Assembly (NCBI GenBank): GCA_045579705.1
Contig: JAZNMP010000014.1
Coordinates: 1-20,637, forward strand
Direction: 5' to 3'
Length of the DNA: 20,637 nt
DNA from: Lachnocurva sp045579705
Lineage (GTDB): Bacteria > Bacillota > Clostridia > Lachnospirales > Lachnospiraceae
Positions 7,188 through 14,256 of the stretch are shown here, one piece after another; the first letter of the stretch is position 1, and the number at the start of each line of letters is the position of its first letter. The position numbers and the translations under genes are program-made. The notes beneath the pieces are model-generated. The model worked only from the letters and a program-made list of their open reading frames with translations, was not told where the DNA came from and ran no database searches.

Positions 7188-8621
7188 CTATACTCTCTTG
7201 TTATAACCGAATACTATCTTTGAAGCACCGCCTGATTTTGTAACATCAAAGGCACTCATAGGAATTTCTCTTTCGAGAATCTCCATAGTACGTGGAGAGC
7301 AGAAGCCTGCCTGGCATCGCCCCATGCCTGCGCGAGTTCTTCTCTTTACAGCGTCGAGAGATCTGGCGCCGAGAGTTCTGTGAATGCTATCGAGGATTTC
7401 TCCTTCAGAGATAGATTCACATCTGCAAATGATAGTTCCATATTCTGGATGTTTCTTAATGAGCTCGTTTCGTTCTTCGAGCGATAAGTTGTTAGGATTC
7501 AGAATTCCAGTTCTGTGTCCGTTGAAGTTTTCGTTCTTAGTAAGCTCAAGCTTTTCAGCGACCAGAGTGGCGATATACTCGCCGATGGCAGGTGCGCTTG
7601 AAAGTCCAGGAGATTCGATTCCGAGTGCGTTGAAGAAACCTTTGCATCCTTCAGCCTCTCCGAGTACGAAATCGCCACATTCTTCGTGAGCACGTAATCC
7701 GGCAAAGGCGGTAATAACTTCTCTAAAAGGAACATTTTTTACTGAAATGGATGCTGTCTTTGAAAGGGAACCTAAGCCATCGAGTGTGGTGTTGATTGCT
7801 TCTTTGTTGTCGATATCCTCTGCAGTAGGGCCGACGAGCAGGTTTCCGTGAACTGTAGGAGTGACCAGAACTCCTTTTCCCATCTTTGATGGAAGCTGGA
7901 AGATGGTCTTGTATACATGATCTCCTGCTGTTTTGTCGAGAAGGTTGTACTGACCACGTCTAGGAATGATGTGATATTTCTTCTCGTTAACCATGTTGTT
8001 TATAGAGTCTGCATAAACACCGGCTGCATTTATGACTGTCTTTGTTTCGATGGTTTTGCTGTCTGTTGTAATCAGGAAATGATCACCGCTTTTCTCGACT
8101 TTTTCTACATTAGTGTTTAGAAAAAATTCTACCCCGTTATCGCATGCATTCTCAGCGAAAGCTATGGTCATGTTAAAAGGGCATACGATGGCGCCTGTTG
8201 GAGCATAGAGCGCTTTATAAACGTCATCTGCGAGATTTGGTTCCATTTCGCGTAACTCTTCACTTTCGATGATTCTTAAGTCTTTAACCCCGTTTGCTAG
8301 TCCCTGTTCTAACAGTTTGTCCAGGATTGATTCATCCTGTCCTTTGGCACAAACTACGAGAGAACCGTTTCTGCGATATGGAAAATCGAGCTCTTTGGAA
8401 AGCTCCTCCATCATTTCGCTTCCACGAACATTCATCTTTGCCTTGAGAGAACCTGGCTTTGCGTCAAAACCTGCATGGATGATGGCGCTGTTTGCTTTTG
8501 AAGTACCATCACATACGTCTTCTTCTCGTTCGATTACACAGGCTTTGATATTATATTTTGAAAGCTCTCTGGCGATACATGAACCGACAACTCCGGCTCC
8601 AATAATCGCTGCATCATACAT
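7188..8621 (-). CDS. glpA: GlpA-like FAD-dependent glycerol-3-phosphate dehydrogenase with BFD-type [2Fe-2S] domain
   Basis: A 477-aa flavoprotein of the DAO superfamily, predicted to oxidise glycerol-3-phosphate to dihydroxyacetone phosphate. The FAD Rossmann motif GAGVVGSCIA is at 8-17. The substrate-domain sequence INAAGVYAD lies mid-protein and AGLRAHEECGDFVLG is typical of the anaerobic type. A C-terminal BFD-like domain has four cysteines (Cys399, Cys401, Cys436, Cys441: CRC and CQAGFC) for a [2Fe-2S] cluster. It heads a three-gene operon with a clear promoter, a hairpin-bearing leader and ribosome binding site AAAGGAGG. The presence of glpP nearby supports glycerol-3-phosphate as substrate. 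A related 2-hydroxyacid oxidase of the same fold (LhgO type) cannot be excluded from sequence alone. Confidence 0.85.
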   Translation of the reverse strand: MYDAAIIGAGVVGSCIARELSKYNIKACVIEREEDVCDGTSKANSAIIHAGFDAKPGSLKAKMNVRGSEMMEELSKELDFPYRRNGSLVVCAKGQDESILDKLLEQGLANGVKDLRIIESEELREMEPNLADDVYKALYAPTGAIVCPFNMTIAFAENACDNGVEFFLNTNVEKVEKSGDHFLITTDSKTIETKTVINAAGVYADSINNMVNEKKYHIIPRRGQYNLLDKTAGDHVYKTIFQLPSKMGKGVLVTPTVHGNLLVGPTAEDIDNKEAINTTLDGLGSLSKTASISVKNVPFREVITAFAGLRAHEECGDFVLGEAEGCKGFFNALGIESPGLSSAPAIGEYIATLVAEKLELTKNENFNGHRTGILNPNNLSLEERNELIKKHPEYGTIICRCESISEGEILDSIHRTLGARSLDAVKRRTRAGMGRCQAGFCSPRTMEILEREIPMSAFDVTKSGGASKIVFGYNKRV

Positions 8622-8636
8622 ATTTATTCCTCCTTT

Positions 8637-8702
8637 TTACATAAAAAAATAAGCCAGACAAATAAAAACAGCATGCCTTGCTGCTTTATTTACCTCGCTC
8701 AT
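8637..8702 (-). CDS. Candidate 21-codon leader ORF in front of the glpA-like gene
   Basis: On the minus strand an ATG at 8702 opens 21 codons and ends at TAA 8637-8639, beside the ribosome binding site of the glpA-like gene. GGGGAG (8706-8711) precedes it at a short spacing of three bases. The peptide starts MSEVNKAARHAV and ends in a hydrophobic run (FICLAYFFM), like a minimal membrane peptide. The frame spans the leader hairpin, so translation would interfere with it. No family is recognised, and a chance ORF is quite possible. Confidence 0.3.
   Translation of the reverse strand: MSEVNKAARHAVFICLAYFFM
8660..8691 (-). terminator. Leader hairpin, candidate GlpP-controlled attenuator
   Basis: On the minus-strand transcript, AAATAAA and CAGCA pair with TGCTG and TTTATTT around the loop AGGCA, and U-rich tracts lie in and after the 3' arm (8664-8668 and 8641-8651). 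It sits between the promoter and the first gene of the glp-like operon, where GlpP acts in Bacillus. The GC core is only five pairs, so termination may be weak. The link with GlpP is inference. Confidence 0.5.
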
Positions 8703-8735
8703 TTTCTCCCCGGTAATATATTTATTTGTATATAA

Positions 8736-8764
8736 ATATTATCACTGATATTCAGTATTATCAA
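8736..8764 (-). promoter_or_regulatory. Promoter of the glp-like operon
   Basis: Minus strand TTGATA (8759-8764), a 17-base spacer and TAATAT (8736-8741) with an upstream TG, an extended -10. The spacer holds the inverted repeat ACTGA/TCAGT. The start site would be near 8727, giving a leader of about 105 nt. Confidence 0.75.
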
Positions 8765-8776
8765 CGTATTCGTTGA
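8761..8776. promoter_or_regulatory. Perfect palindrome over the -35 of the glp-like operon (possible operator)
   Basis: TCAACG-TATT-CGTTGA, 6-bp perfect arms overlapping the -35 hexamer at 8759-8764. The position would suit a repressor site. The binding factor is unknown; the small Xre protein encoded at 8830-9132 is one candidate by proximity only. Confidence 0.4.
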
Positions 8777-8829
8777 ATTTTGGAAGTGTGCACAAAGATG
8801 GAAACCTTTTTTTGTGAAAGATTACAGTA

Positions 8830-9132
8830 TTACGTTCTGTAGATTACGATTTTGTTCTCCTCACGAACCGTTTTGACATCAAAATTGTATTGTGAAAGTA
8901 GCATTTCATCCTGATCTGCAGAAGGTGTAGGATTGTTTGTCAGTTCTAACAGATAATCTGTGGATACATTAAGCAATCCAGCCATTTTTGCGATGATATC
9001 ATAGCTTGGCTTTCTGTTACCGCTTAGATAATGGCTTAGCGCTGGAGCGGATAGTCCGAGTGCAGCGGAGAAATGCGTTTTCGATATATGGTTCTTTGCG
9101 AGCAACGTGTTTAGTCTATCCATCGAAACCAT
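8830..9132 (-). CDS. Small Xre-family helix-turn-helix regulator
   Basis: A 100-aa protein whose first 65 residues form an Xre/Cro-type domain (MDRLNTLLAKNHISKTHF, then ALGLSAPALSHYLSGNRKPS as the helix-turn-helix, then NVSTDYLLELT). The remaining 35 residues are polar and of no recognised fold. It is probably a DNA-binding repressor acting as a dimer. The start ATG 9132 is preceded by AAGGGG. A second in-frame ATG three codons later is possible. It lies 18 bases downstream of the dehydrogenase gene on the same strand and should share its promoter. Its target is unknown, and the glp-like promoter starts only 66 bases past its stop. Confidence 0.8.
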   Translation of the reverse strand: MVSMDRLNTLLAKNHISKTHFSAALGLSAPALSHYLSGNRKPSYDIIAKMAGLLNVSTDYLLELTNNPTPSADQDEMLLSQYNFDVKTVREENKIVIYRT

Positions 9133-9150
9133 ATTTAACCCCTTATTTTT

Positions 9151-9897
9151 CTAGTATATTCCGCCATCGAGACCGATAATCTGTCCGGTCATATAAATCG
9201 GAGCTTCTATTATAGATGAAACAGTTTTGGCAACTTCTGATGTAGCAGCCATTCTGCCGGCGGGGATTTCATCTATTAAAGCCTGAGTCTCTTCTTCGGA
9301 AAAACACTTATTCATATCGGTATCGATAACACCGCAGGTTATCGCGTTTACAGATATGTTTGATGGAGCTAGTTCTTTGGCAAGAGCCTTTGTAAAGGTG
9401 TTAACTCCGCCTTTTGCGGCAGAGTAGGCAACTTCCATAGAAGCTCCATATGTTCCCCACATAGAAGAAATATTAATTATTCTTCCGTATTTCTTCTGTA
9501 TCATAGAAGGAACGAAGAGTTTCGAAGAAATAAATAGACTGTTTAGGTCTATGTTAATGACTCTATTCCATTCGTCTAAGGTCATATCAGTCAGTAATCC
9601 GATGTGAGAAATACCGGCATTGTTTACTACGCAGTCTAGGGAATGGTATGTACGTAGTGTTTCATCTGCTACAGACTTCATGAAAACAAAGTCTGATATA
9701 TCTCCAGTAAAAGTTAGAACCTGAACGTGGAAGTCTCGTTCGAGCTGTTCTTTCAGTTCTCTAAGAAGTGCTGAGTTGGTATGGCATGTAAGGGCTAGAT
9801 TATAGCCTTTAGATGCTAGCTCGATTGCGATTGCTCTACCAATTCCTCGAGATGCGCCTGAAACATATGCACTTTTTGCGTGTAAACTTTCTGACAT
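9151..9897 (-). CDS. Short-chain dehydrogenase/reductase, possibly EF-P 5-aminopentanone reductase (YmfI type)
   Basis: A classical SDR of 248 aa that binds NAD(P)H. Motifs are GASRGIG at 14-20, NNAG at 92-95, catalytic Ser145 and YxxxK at Tyr158/Lys162, and PxG-like VNAITCGVIDTDM afterwards. The segment ISSMWGTYGASMEVAYSA resembles YmfI, which reduces a 5-aminopentanone group on elongation factor P in Bacillus, more than FabG, which usually sits in a fatty acid synthesis cluster. No fab genes are near. The start ATG 9897 has TAAGGA upstream. It heads a two-gene unit with the small Xre regulator. The SDR assignment is firm; the YmfI subtype is a recollection of the motif and needs a tree. Confidence 0.85.
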   Translation of the reverse strand: MSESLHAKSAYVSGASRGIGRAIAIELASKGYNLALTCHTNSALLRELKEQLERDFHVQVLTFTGDISDFVFMKSVADETLRTYHSLDCVVNNAGISHIGLLTDMTLDEWNRVINIDLNSLFISSKLFVPSMIQKKYGRIINISSMWGTYGASMEVAYSAAKGGVNTFTKALAKELAPSNISVNAITCGVIDTDMNKCFSEEETQALIDEIPAGRMAATSEVAKTVSSIIEAPIYMTGQIIGLDGGIY

Positions 9898-9933
9898 ATT
9901 TATTTCCTTAAATCTAGTGGAATACGACTTTGA

Positions 9934-9962
9934 ATTATACGATATTTTGTGATTGTTATAAA
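9934..9962 (-). promoter_or_regulatory. Promoter of the SDR-Xre unit
   Basis: Minus-strand TATAAT (9934-9939), perfect -10, with a weak TTTATA 17 bases upstream. It is divergent from the hpf promoter. Confidence 0.55.
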
Positions 9963-10014
9963 GAGTAAATTTTTGTTTTTTTTAGGATTTCGGGCGTGAA
10001 TTATCAGACAAATA

Positions 10015-10023
10015 TGTTATAAT
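10015..10023 (+). promoter_or_regulatory. Extended -10 promoter of hpf
   Basis: TGTTATAAT: consensus -10 (10018-10023) with the TGn extension. No good -35 is seen. It is 50 bases before the hpf start. Confidence 0.6.
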
Positions 10024-10073
10024 AGGTTCACGATAACTATATATCGAATTTATAGAAAAAGGGGCTGATGACT

Positions 10074-10601
10074 ATGAGACTAACAATCACAGGTAGAAAC
10101 ATCGAATTGACAGAAGGATTAAAGGCAGCAGTGGAGGAGCGCCTTTCGAAATTGGACAAGTATTTTGGCGATGATACTGATTGCAAAGTAACTCTTAGTG
10201 TAGAGAAGGAACGCCAGAAGGCCGAGGTTACAATCTTTGCAAAGGGACATACTATTAGATCTGAACAGGTTAGCAATGATATGTACATCTCTATCGATTT
10301 AGTAGAAGAAACTATTGAGAGACAGTTTAGAAAATACAGAGATAAGCTCATCTCAAAGAAACATGATGCAGCAAACGATTTTAGAAATATCACTGCTACA
10401 GAAGAGATCATGGAGCCTGAAATAAAGATTGTTCGTTCAAAGAAATTCAATATGAAGCCTATGTACACAGAAGATGCTTGCATTGAAATGGAATTGCTGG
10501 GACATGATTTCTTTGTTTTCAAGAATGCAGAAACAGATGAAGTAAATGTGGTTTATAAGAGACGTGGAAATACATACGGTCTGATTGAACCAGAAGCATA
10601 A
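10074..10601 (+). CDS. hpf: Ribosome hibernation promoting factor, long form
   Basis: Binds the 30S subunit in the tRNA/mRNA channel and dimerises 70S ribosomes into inactive 100S particles in slow growth. The N-terminal domain (MRLTITGRNIELTEGLKAAV to the end of the basic helix, about residue 100) is the RaiA/YfiA fold. A linker follows, then the C-terminal dimerisation domain of long HPF with FNMKPMYTEDACIEMELLGH and DFFVFKNAETDEVNVVYKRR. I take ATG 10074 as the start (175 aa), because AAGGGG at 10059-10064 is nine bases away and the family begins M-(R/K)-(hydrophobic)-x-I-x-G. An ATG at 10068 is only three bases from the same site. In many Clostridia secA follows directly; here it is 9.6 kb away. 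Confidence 0.93.
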   Translation: MRLTITGRNIELTEGLKAAVEERLSKLDKYFGDDTDCKVTLSVEKERQKAEVTIFAKGHTIRSEQVSNDMYISIDLVEETIERQFRKYRDKLISKKHDAANDFRNITATEEIMEPEIKIVRSKKFNMKPMYTEDACIEMELLGHDFFVFKNAETDEVNVVYKRRGNTYGLIEPEA

Positions 10602-10623
10602 CAATTAAATATAGTATATTGGG

Positions 10624-10652
10624 GCCGGCTGCTAAGTAGCCGGCTCTTTTTT
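10624..10652 (+). terminator. Intrinsic terminator of hpf
   Basis: GCCGGCT (10624-10630), 7-base loop, AGCCGGC (10638-10644), then TCTTTTTT. Strong GC stem with T-run, 22 bases after the hpf stop. Confidence 0.9.
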
Positions 10653-10687
10653 ACAAAAAACGGATTGTACTGGAATAAATACATGGA

Positions 10688-10704
10688 TTTTACATATTGT
10701 AAAA
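10688..10704. promoter_or_regulatory. Palindrome upstream of the Xre/helical-repeat regulator
   Basis: TTTTACA-TAT-TGTAAAA, perfect 7-bp arms, about 90 bases before the regulator's start in an AT-rich stretch. It could be an autoregulatory operator, but it may be chance AT-rich symmetry. Confidence 0.35.
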
Positions 10705-10794
10705 TAATTTTTTCTAATATGCGATAAAATAATAATTGCCTGAGGGACTTTGGCTTTGGGAATGGGCATATAAAGGGGAAGGATATGCGCACAG

Positions 10795-11727
10795 ATGGAA
10801 ACCAAAGACAAATTATTTGCATCTAAACTTAAGAGCGTTAGGTGCAAGCAGGGGATGTCTCAAGAAGCTTTAGCTGAAGAGATGAAATGCTCTCTGTCAA
10901 CTATTTCTAGATTAGAACGTGGAACAGGAAGTCTGAGAAGTAAAACTTTCTATGATTGTCTGGCCTGGATAGAACAGAAGACGAACAAGGATTCTGTTAC
11001 AAAATGTGAGAACTTTCGGGTAGATGAGAAACTGTTTGAAAGTCTTGAGAGCGAAGACTATGGCAGTTTAAGAGAAATTCTAGAAGCGTTAGACAGGAGC
11101 ACAGGCTGGAATCTAGAGAAGAAACGATTTCTCGAGTTGTGCAAACTACTGGAAGAAATAGTTTCTCTCTACCATTCTGCCGGAGATGCTTTCTTTGAGA
11201 CTGATGACGCAAAGCAGTTAGGCTTTAAAATGACTGAACTGTTTTCGGTATCGGTCGGAACGATTGGTGAAATCGATGAAAGGTTGGAATCAAACTGTAG
11301 TAAGGAATTGATTCTGCTATTAAACGCGTATGCGTTGACACTCGTTTCGTTGGGGTTACCTTACGAAGCTGAAGTGGTTCTGGTGAAGATGTACACATAC
11401 TTACAAAAGGTTAGGTATGAGTCCCTAGAGAACTATAAGGCGTTAGTTATGATTACAAATAATCTGGCATTTATTTCACTTAGATTAAAGAAGACAAAGG
11501 AAGCTGGATTGTTCCTGGAAGAAGCATGGAACTATGCTAAACATTGTTTTAGCAGGCTTATGTTGATTTCAATTCTTAGCAATCATAAAGAGGTCTGTAA
11601 ATGCCTCGATGACGAAGACGGTTACAGCAGAGACGAGACAGCACTTGAGGCGGTTATAGGTATTGAATCCCTGAATGGGATAGAAACACAGAAAACTGCA
11701 ACAAATAAAGTATTATTTGTATTTTAA
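10795..11727 (+). CDS. Xre-family regulator with TPR-like helical C-terminal domain (Rgg/PlcR-like architecture)
   Basis: A 310-aa predicted transcription regulator. Residues about 8-60 form an Xre helix-turn-helix (LKSVRCKQGMSQEALAEEMK, then LSTISRLERGTGSLRS). The rest is helical with repeat-like pairs, for example LGLPYEAEVVLVKMYTYLQK and NNLAFISLRLKKTKEAGLFL, resembling the tetratricopeptide repeats of peptide-sensing Rgg/PlcR (RRNPP) regulators. Size and order fit that class. No convincing signal-peptide pheromone gene is seen beside it, so the ligand is unknown. GGAAGGA at 10777-10783 serves ATG 10795. An out-of-frame ATG at 10785, nearer AAGGGG, opens 13 codons that overlap the start. 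It is flanked by terminators, so it is a single-gene unit. Confidence 0.75.
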   Translation: METKDKLFASKLKSVRCKQGMSQEALAEEMKCSLSTISRLERGTGSLRSKTFYDCLAWIEQKTNKDSVTKCENFRVDEKLFESLESEDYGSLREILEALDRSTGWNLEKKRFLELCKLLEEIVSLYHSAGDAFFETDDAKQLGFKMTELFSVSVGTIGEIDERLESNCSKELILLLNAYALTLVSLGLPYEAEVVLVKMYTYLQKVRYESLENYKALVMITNNLAFISLRLKKTKEAGLFLEEAWNYAKHCFSRLMLISILSNHKEVCKCLDDEDGYSRDETALEAVIGIESLNGIETQKTATNKVLFVF

Positions 11728-11764
11728 AATTTGCCTGTAAATGCGAACCAAAGTTTCCTCGTGG

Positions 11765-11794
11765 AAGGAGGTGAGTTATCTCACCTCCTTTTTC
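11765..11794 (+). terminator. Intrinsic terminator of the Xre/helical-repeat regulator
   Basis: AAGGAGGTGAG (11765-11775), TTAT loop, exact complement (11780-11790), continuing TTTT. The stem contains a ribosome-binding-like AGGAGG, but no start codon follows in a useful position. Confidence 0.88.
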
Positions 11795-11803
11795 TATTGT
11801 GAC

Positions 11804-11832
11804 TTGCGTCTTTTGAATAAAAAGAGTATATT
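11804..11832 (+). promoter_or_regulatory. Promoter of the hydrolase-murF-ddl operon
   Basis: TTGCGT (11804-11809), 17-base spacer, TATATT (11827-11832), 40 bases before the first start codon and after a strong terminator. Confidence 0.5.
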
Positions 11833-11871
11833 TTACTGTGTTTTTTTATGTGAAAAATTAGGAGATTTTTG

Positions 11872-12645
11872 ATGGAAATACAGGTTGATGGATTAAATAT
11901 CCGATACACCGAACAGGGTGAGGGACCAAAGGTTGCTGTTATCCTCGAAGGTTGGGGAACCAGCATAGAGGTTTATGAATCGGTTGCCAGAGATATAAGC
12001 GATAAATACAGAGTCGTTACTTTAGATTTGCCGGGATTCGGACGTTCTGATGAACCGAAGGAACCATGGGGAGTAGAGGAATACGCTGAGTTTGTGCTTC
12101 ATTTTTTATCGAAGATGGGTATCTATGAAGCAGATTTGATAGGCCATTCATATGGTGGACGAATTATAATCTATCTCGCTTCGCATTTGAATGATTTGAA
12201 GATTGGAAAAATTGTCCTCGTGGATAGCGCTGGTATCATGCCAGTTCGAACATCAAAACAGAAGAGACGTATTAAACTATATAAGATAAAGAAGAAAGTG
12301 CTTCATTTGCCATTTATCTATTTCTTCTTTGCATATTTGATTGATAATTGGATGCATAATCAGGGATCAGAGGATTATAAGAATGCATCACCGATGATGA
12401 AGAAATGTCTGGTTAAATCTGTAAACCAGGATTTGACACATTTTCTTAAATCAATCGAGAATGAAACACTTCTCGTTTGGGGAGATTTGGATGATGCAAC
12501 TCCTATTAGCGATGCGCATATTATGAAGGAAAACATTAGAAATTCTGGATTGGCTGTTCTTGAAGGAACGGGTCATTATTCTTTCTTAGAGAAACCGCTG
12601 GAATTTAAAAAGATTCTTCGTGCGTTTATGATTGGAGAGGATTAG
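11872..12645 (+). CDS. Alpha/beta hydrolase of the MurF/Ddl operon
   Basis: A 257-aa single-domain alpha/beta hydrolase. The nucleophile elbow is GHSYGG with Ser93. The acid is probably Asp207 (WGDLDD) and the base His235 (GTGHYSFLE). The usual HG oxyanion motif after the first strand is EGWG here, with Glu26 in place of His. A cap region with a hydrophobic patch (LPFIYFFFAYLIDNW) could lie on the membrane, but no signal peptide is seen, so it is probably cytoplasmic. AGGAG at 11860-11864 fits ATG 11872 better than the TTG just before it. The stop is one base ahead of the MurF-like start, which implies coupling. Substrate unknown; the context suggests a cell-wall precursor or lipid ester, which is inference. 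Confidence 0.8.
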   Translation: MEIQVDGLNIRYTEQGEGPKVAVILEGWGTSIEVYESVARDISDKYRVVTLDLPGFGRSDEPKEPWGVEEYAEFVLHFLSKMGIYEADLIGHSYGGRIIIYLASHLNDLKIGKIVLVDSAGIMPVRTSKQKRRIKLYKIKKKVLHLPFIYFFFAYLIDNWMHNQGSEDYKNASPMMKKCLVKSVNQDLTHFLKSIENETLLVWGDLDDATPISDAHIMKENIRNSGLAVLEGTGHYSFLEKPLEFKKILRAFMIGED

Positions 12646-12646
12646 G

Positions 12647-14239
12647 ATGTTTTATTTAGCAATAAATGGATTGATTATAGCGTTGGGACTTATCGCGCTG
12701 ATATGTTGTGGCATCTACAATCTGCATATGTTCCAGCAGAACGGTTATATTAATAAAGAAGAATTAGTATGGCTTGGGAAGCATAATGATAGACAACGTG
12801 ATCTGTTGTTTAACCTGATCTTTGGTGCTCTTGCACTTATTGATTTCTGGTTGTTTAGAGTTCTGTTTGTTTTAGTTTTGGCTTTAAATATCTGGTATTA
12901 CATGACGATAGAACACTTGTCCCAGAAGAAACCTTTGGTATGGACGGCCAGAGCAAAGAGATTACGTGATACATATCTGATATTTGTGGCTTTGGTAATA
13001 GCACTCGCAGTGTTTATTGTGAGAGATAATTACAATATACTTTATATTTATTTTTCAGTGGTTCTGTTCTTTAGTCCGCTGTTCATTATCCTGGCAAATA
13101 TCGTTAATGCGCCTATAGAGGCTTTGGTTCGCCAGTATTATATTAATGATGCAAAGAAGATTTTGAAATCAATGCCAAATATGAAGATCGTCGGCATCAC
13201 AGGAAGTTATGGAAAGACCAGTGTTAAGTATTATCTTGAGACATTGTTGAAAACTAGCTTTAATGTGGTAATGACTCCTGCGAGCTTTAACACTCCTATG
13301 GGCGTAGTTAAAACAATTCGTGGAGACTTGAAGAGAGATACAGAAATATTCCTATGCGAAATGGGAGCCAGAGGCGTTCATGAGATTAAGGAGTTGTGTG
13401 ATATAGTTCATCCTGATGATGGAATCATTACTTCTATCGGACCTCAGCATCTCGAGACTTTTGGAAGCATCGAAAATATTATTTCGACAAAGTATGAGCT
13501 TGGAGATGCAATCCCTGAGGGAGGTCATCTTTTTCTGAATATGGATTGCGAATATGAAGCAGGAAATGCTTCAAAGTATTCTACAGCAATCTATTATGGA
13601 ACTGATGTTGCGAATACTTCAGTGGATGGTAAAAATGTGGGCTATTATTCAAAGAATGTGAAGGTTCATGAGAATGGAACAGAATTTACAGTAGTAGCCC
13701 CAAATGGAGAAGAACAGAGCTATCAGATGAAACTCATCGGTGGCCATAATGTTATAAACGTTGTGGGTGCTATCGCGCTTGCAAATACTTATGGAATTCC
13801 ACTTGATAAGCTGGTTACAGCTGTACGCAGGTTGCGTCCTGCACCGCATAGATTGCAGATGATTCCTAGAGGAAATACAACTATTATCGATGATGCTTAC
13901 AATTCGAACCCGGTTGGTTCAAAGGCGGCTGTCGAAACTCTGGGAATGTTTAGTGGAACTAGAATCCTGGTTACACCTGGAATGGTTGAATTAGGAGCTA
14001 AGGAAGCGGAATATAACAAGGCTTTCGGAACATACGCTGCAGCAAATTGTGATTATGTAGCGTTGGTAGGAGAGAAGCACACTAAACCTATTTATGAAGG
14101 CTTGGTAGAGGCTGGTTTCTCTGAGAAAAAAATATTCGTAGGCGAAACATTGCAGGAAGCGATGAACTTCGCAAATTCAATTAGTGCAGAGGGTCATAAA
14201 TTTATTCTCTTAGAGAATGACCTTACAGATAATTATTAA
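12647..14239 (+). CDS. Membrane-anchored Mur ligase (MurF-like)
   Basis: A 530-aa protein with an unusual plan. An N-terminal membrane part of about 155 residues (hydrophobic segments near 3-25, 52-86, 107-125 and 130-153) precedes a Mur ligase. The ligase shows GITGSYGKTS (P-loop, 183-192), ASFNTPMGV, EMGARGVHEI and TSIGPQHLETF in the central domain, then RRLRPAPHRLQ and IDDAYNSNPVGSKAA of the C-terminal domain. MurF adds D-Ala-D-Ala to UDP-MurNAc-tripeptide, and the ddl gene directly downstream supports that reaction. Ordinary MurF is about 450 aa and soluble. ATG 12647 has GGAGAGG six bases upstream. Whether it is the sole MurF or a paralogue with another substrate cannot be told from this window. 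Confidence 0.82.
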   Translation: MFYLAINGLIIALGLIALICCGIYNLHMFQQNGYINKEELVWLGKHNDRQRDLLFNLIFGALALIDFWLFRVLFVLVLALNIWYYMTIEHLSQKKPLVWTARAKRLRDTYLIFVALVIALAVFIVRDNYNILYIYFSVVLFFSPLFIILANIVNAPIEALVRQYYINDAKKILKSMPNMKIVGITGSYGKTSVKYYLETLLKTSFNVVMTPASFNTPMGVVKTIRGDLKRDTEIFLCEMGARGVHEIKELCDIVHPDDGIITSIGPQHLETFGSIENIISTKYELGDAIPEGGHLFLNMDCEYEAGNASKYSTAIYYGTDVANTSVDGKNVGYYSKNVKVHENGTEFTVVAPNGEEQSYQMKLIGGHNVINVVGAIALANTYGIPLDKLVTAVRRLRPAPHRLQMIPRGNTTIIDDAYNSNPVGSKAAVETLGMFSGTRILVTPGMVELGAKEAEYNKAFGTYAAANCDYVALVGEKHTKPIYEGLVEAGFSEKKIFVGETLQEAMNFANSISAEGHKFILLENDLTDNY

Positions 14240-14256
14240 AACTATTGGAGGCATTC

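Noticed and set aside
10037..10522. 161-codon reverse frame antisense to hpf
   Set aside because: It is fully overlapped by a well-recognised gene and has no family-like sequence.
10683..10727. 14-codon frame before the Xre/helical-repeat regulator as a pheromone gene
   Set aside because: No ribosome binding site, no secretion-type sequence, and it overlaps an AT-rich palindrome.
11734..11868. Open frame running through the terminator after the Xre/helical-repeat regulator
   Set aside because: It crosses a strong intrinsic terminator and has no ribosome binding site of its own.
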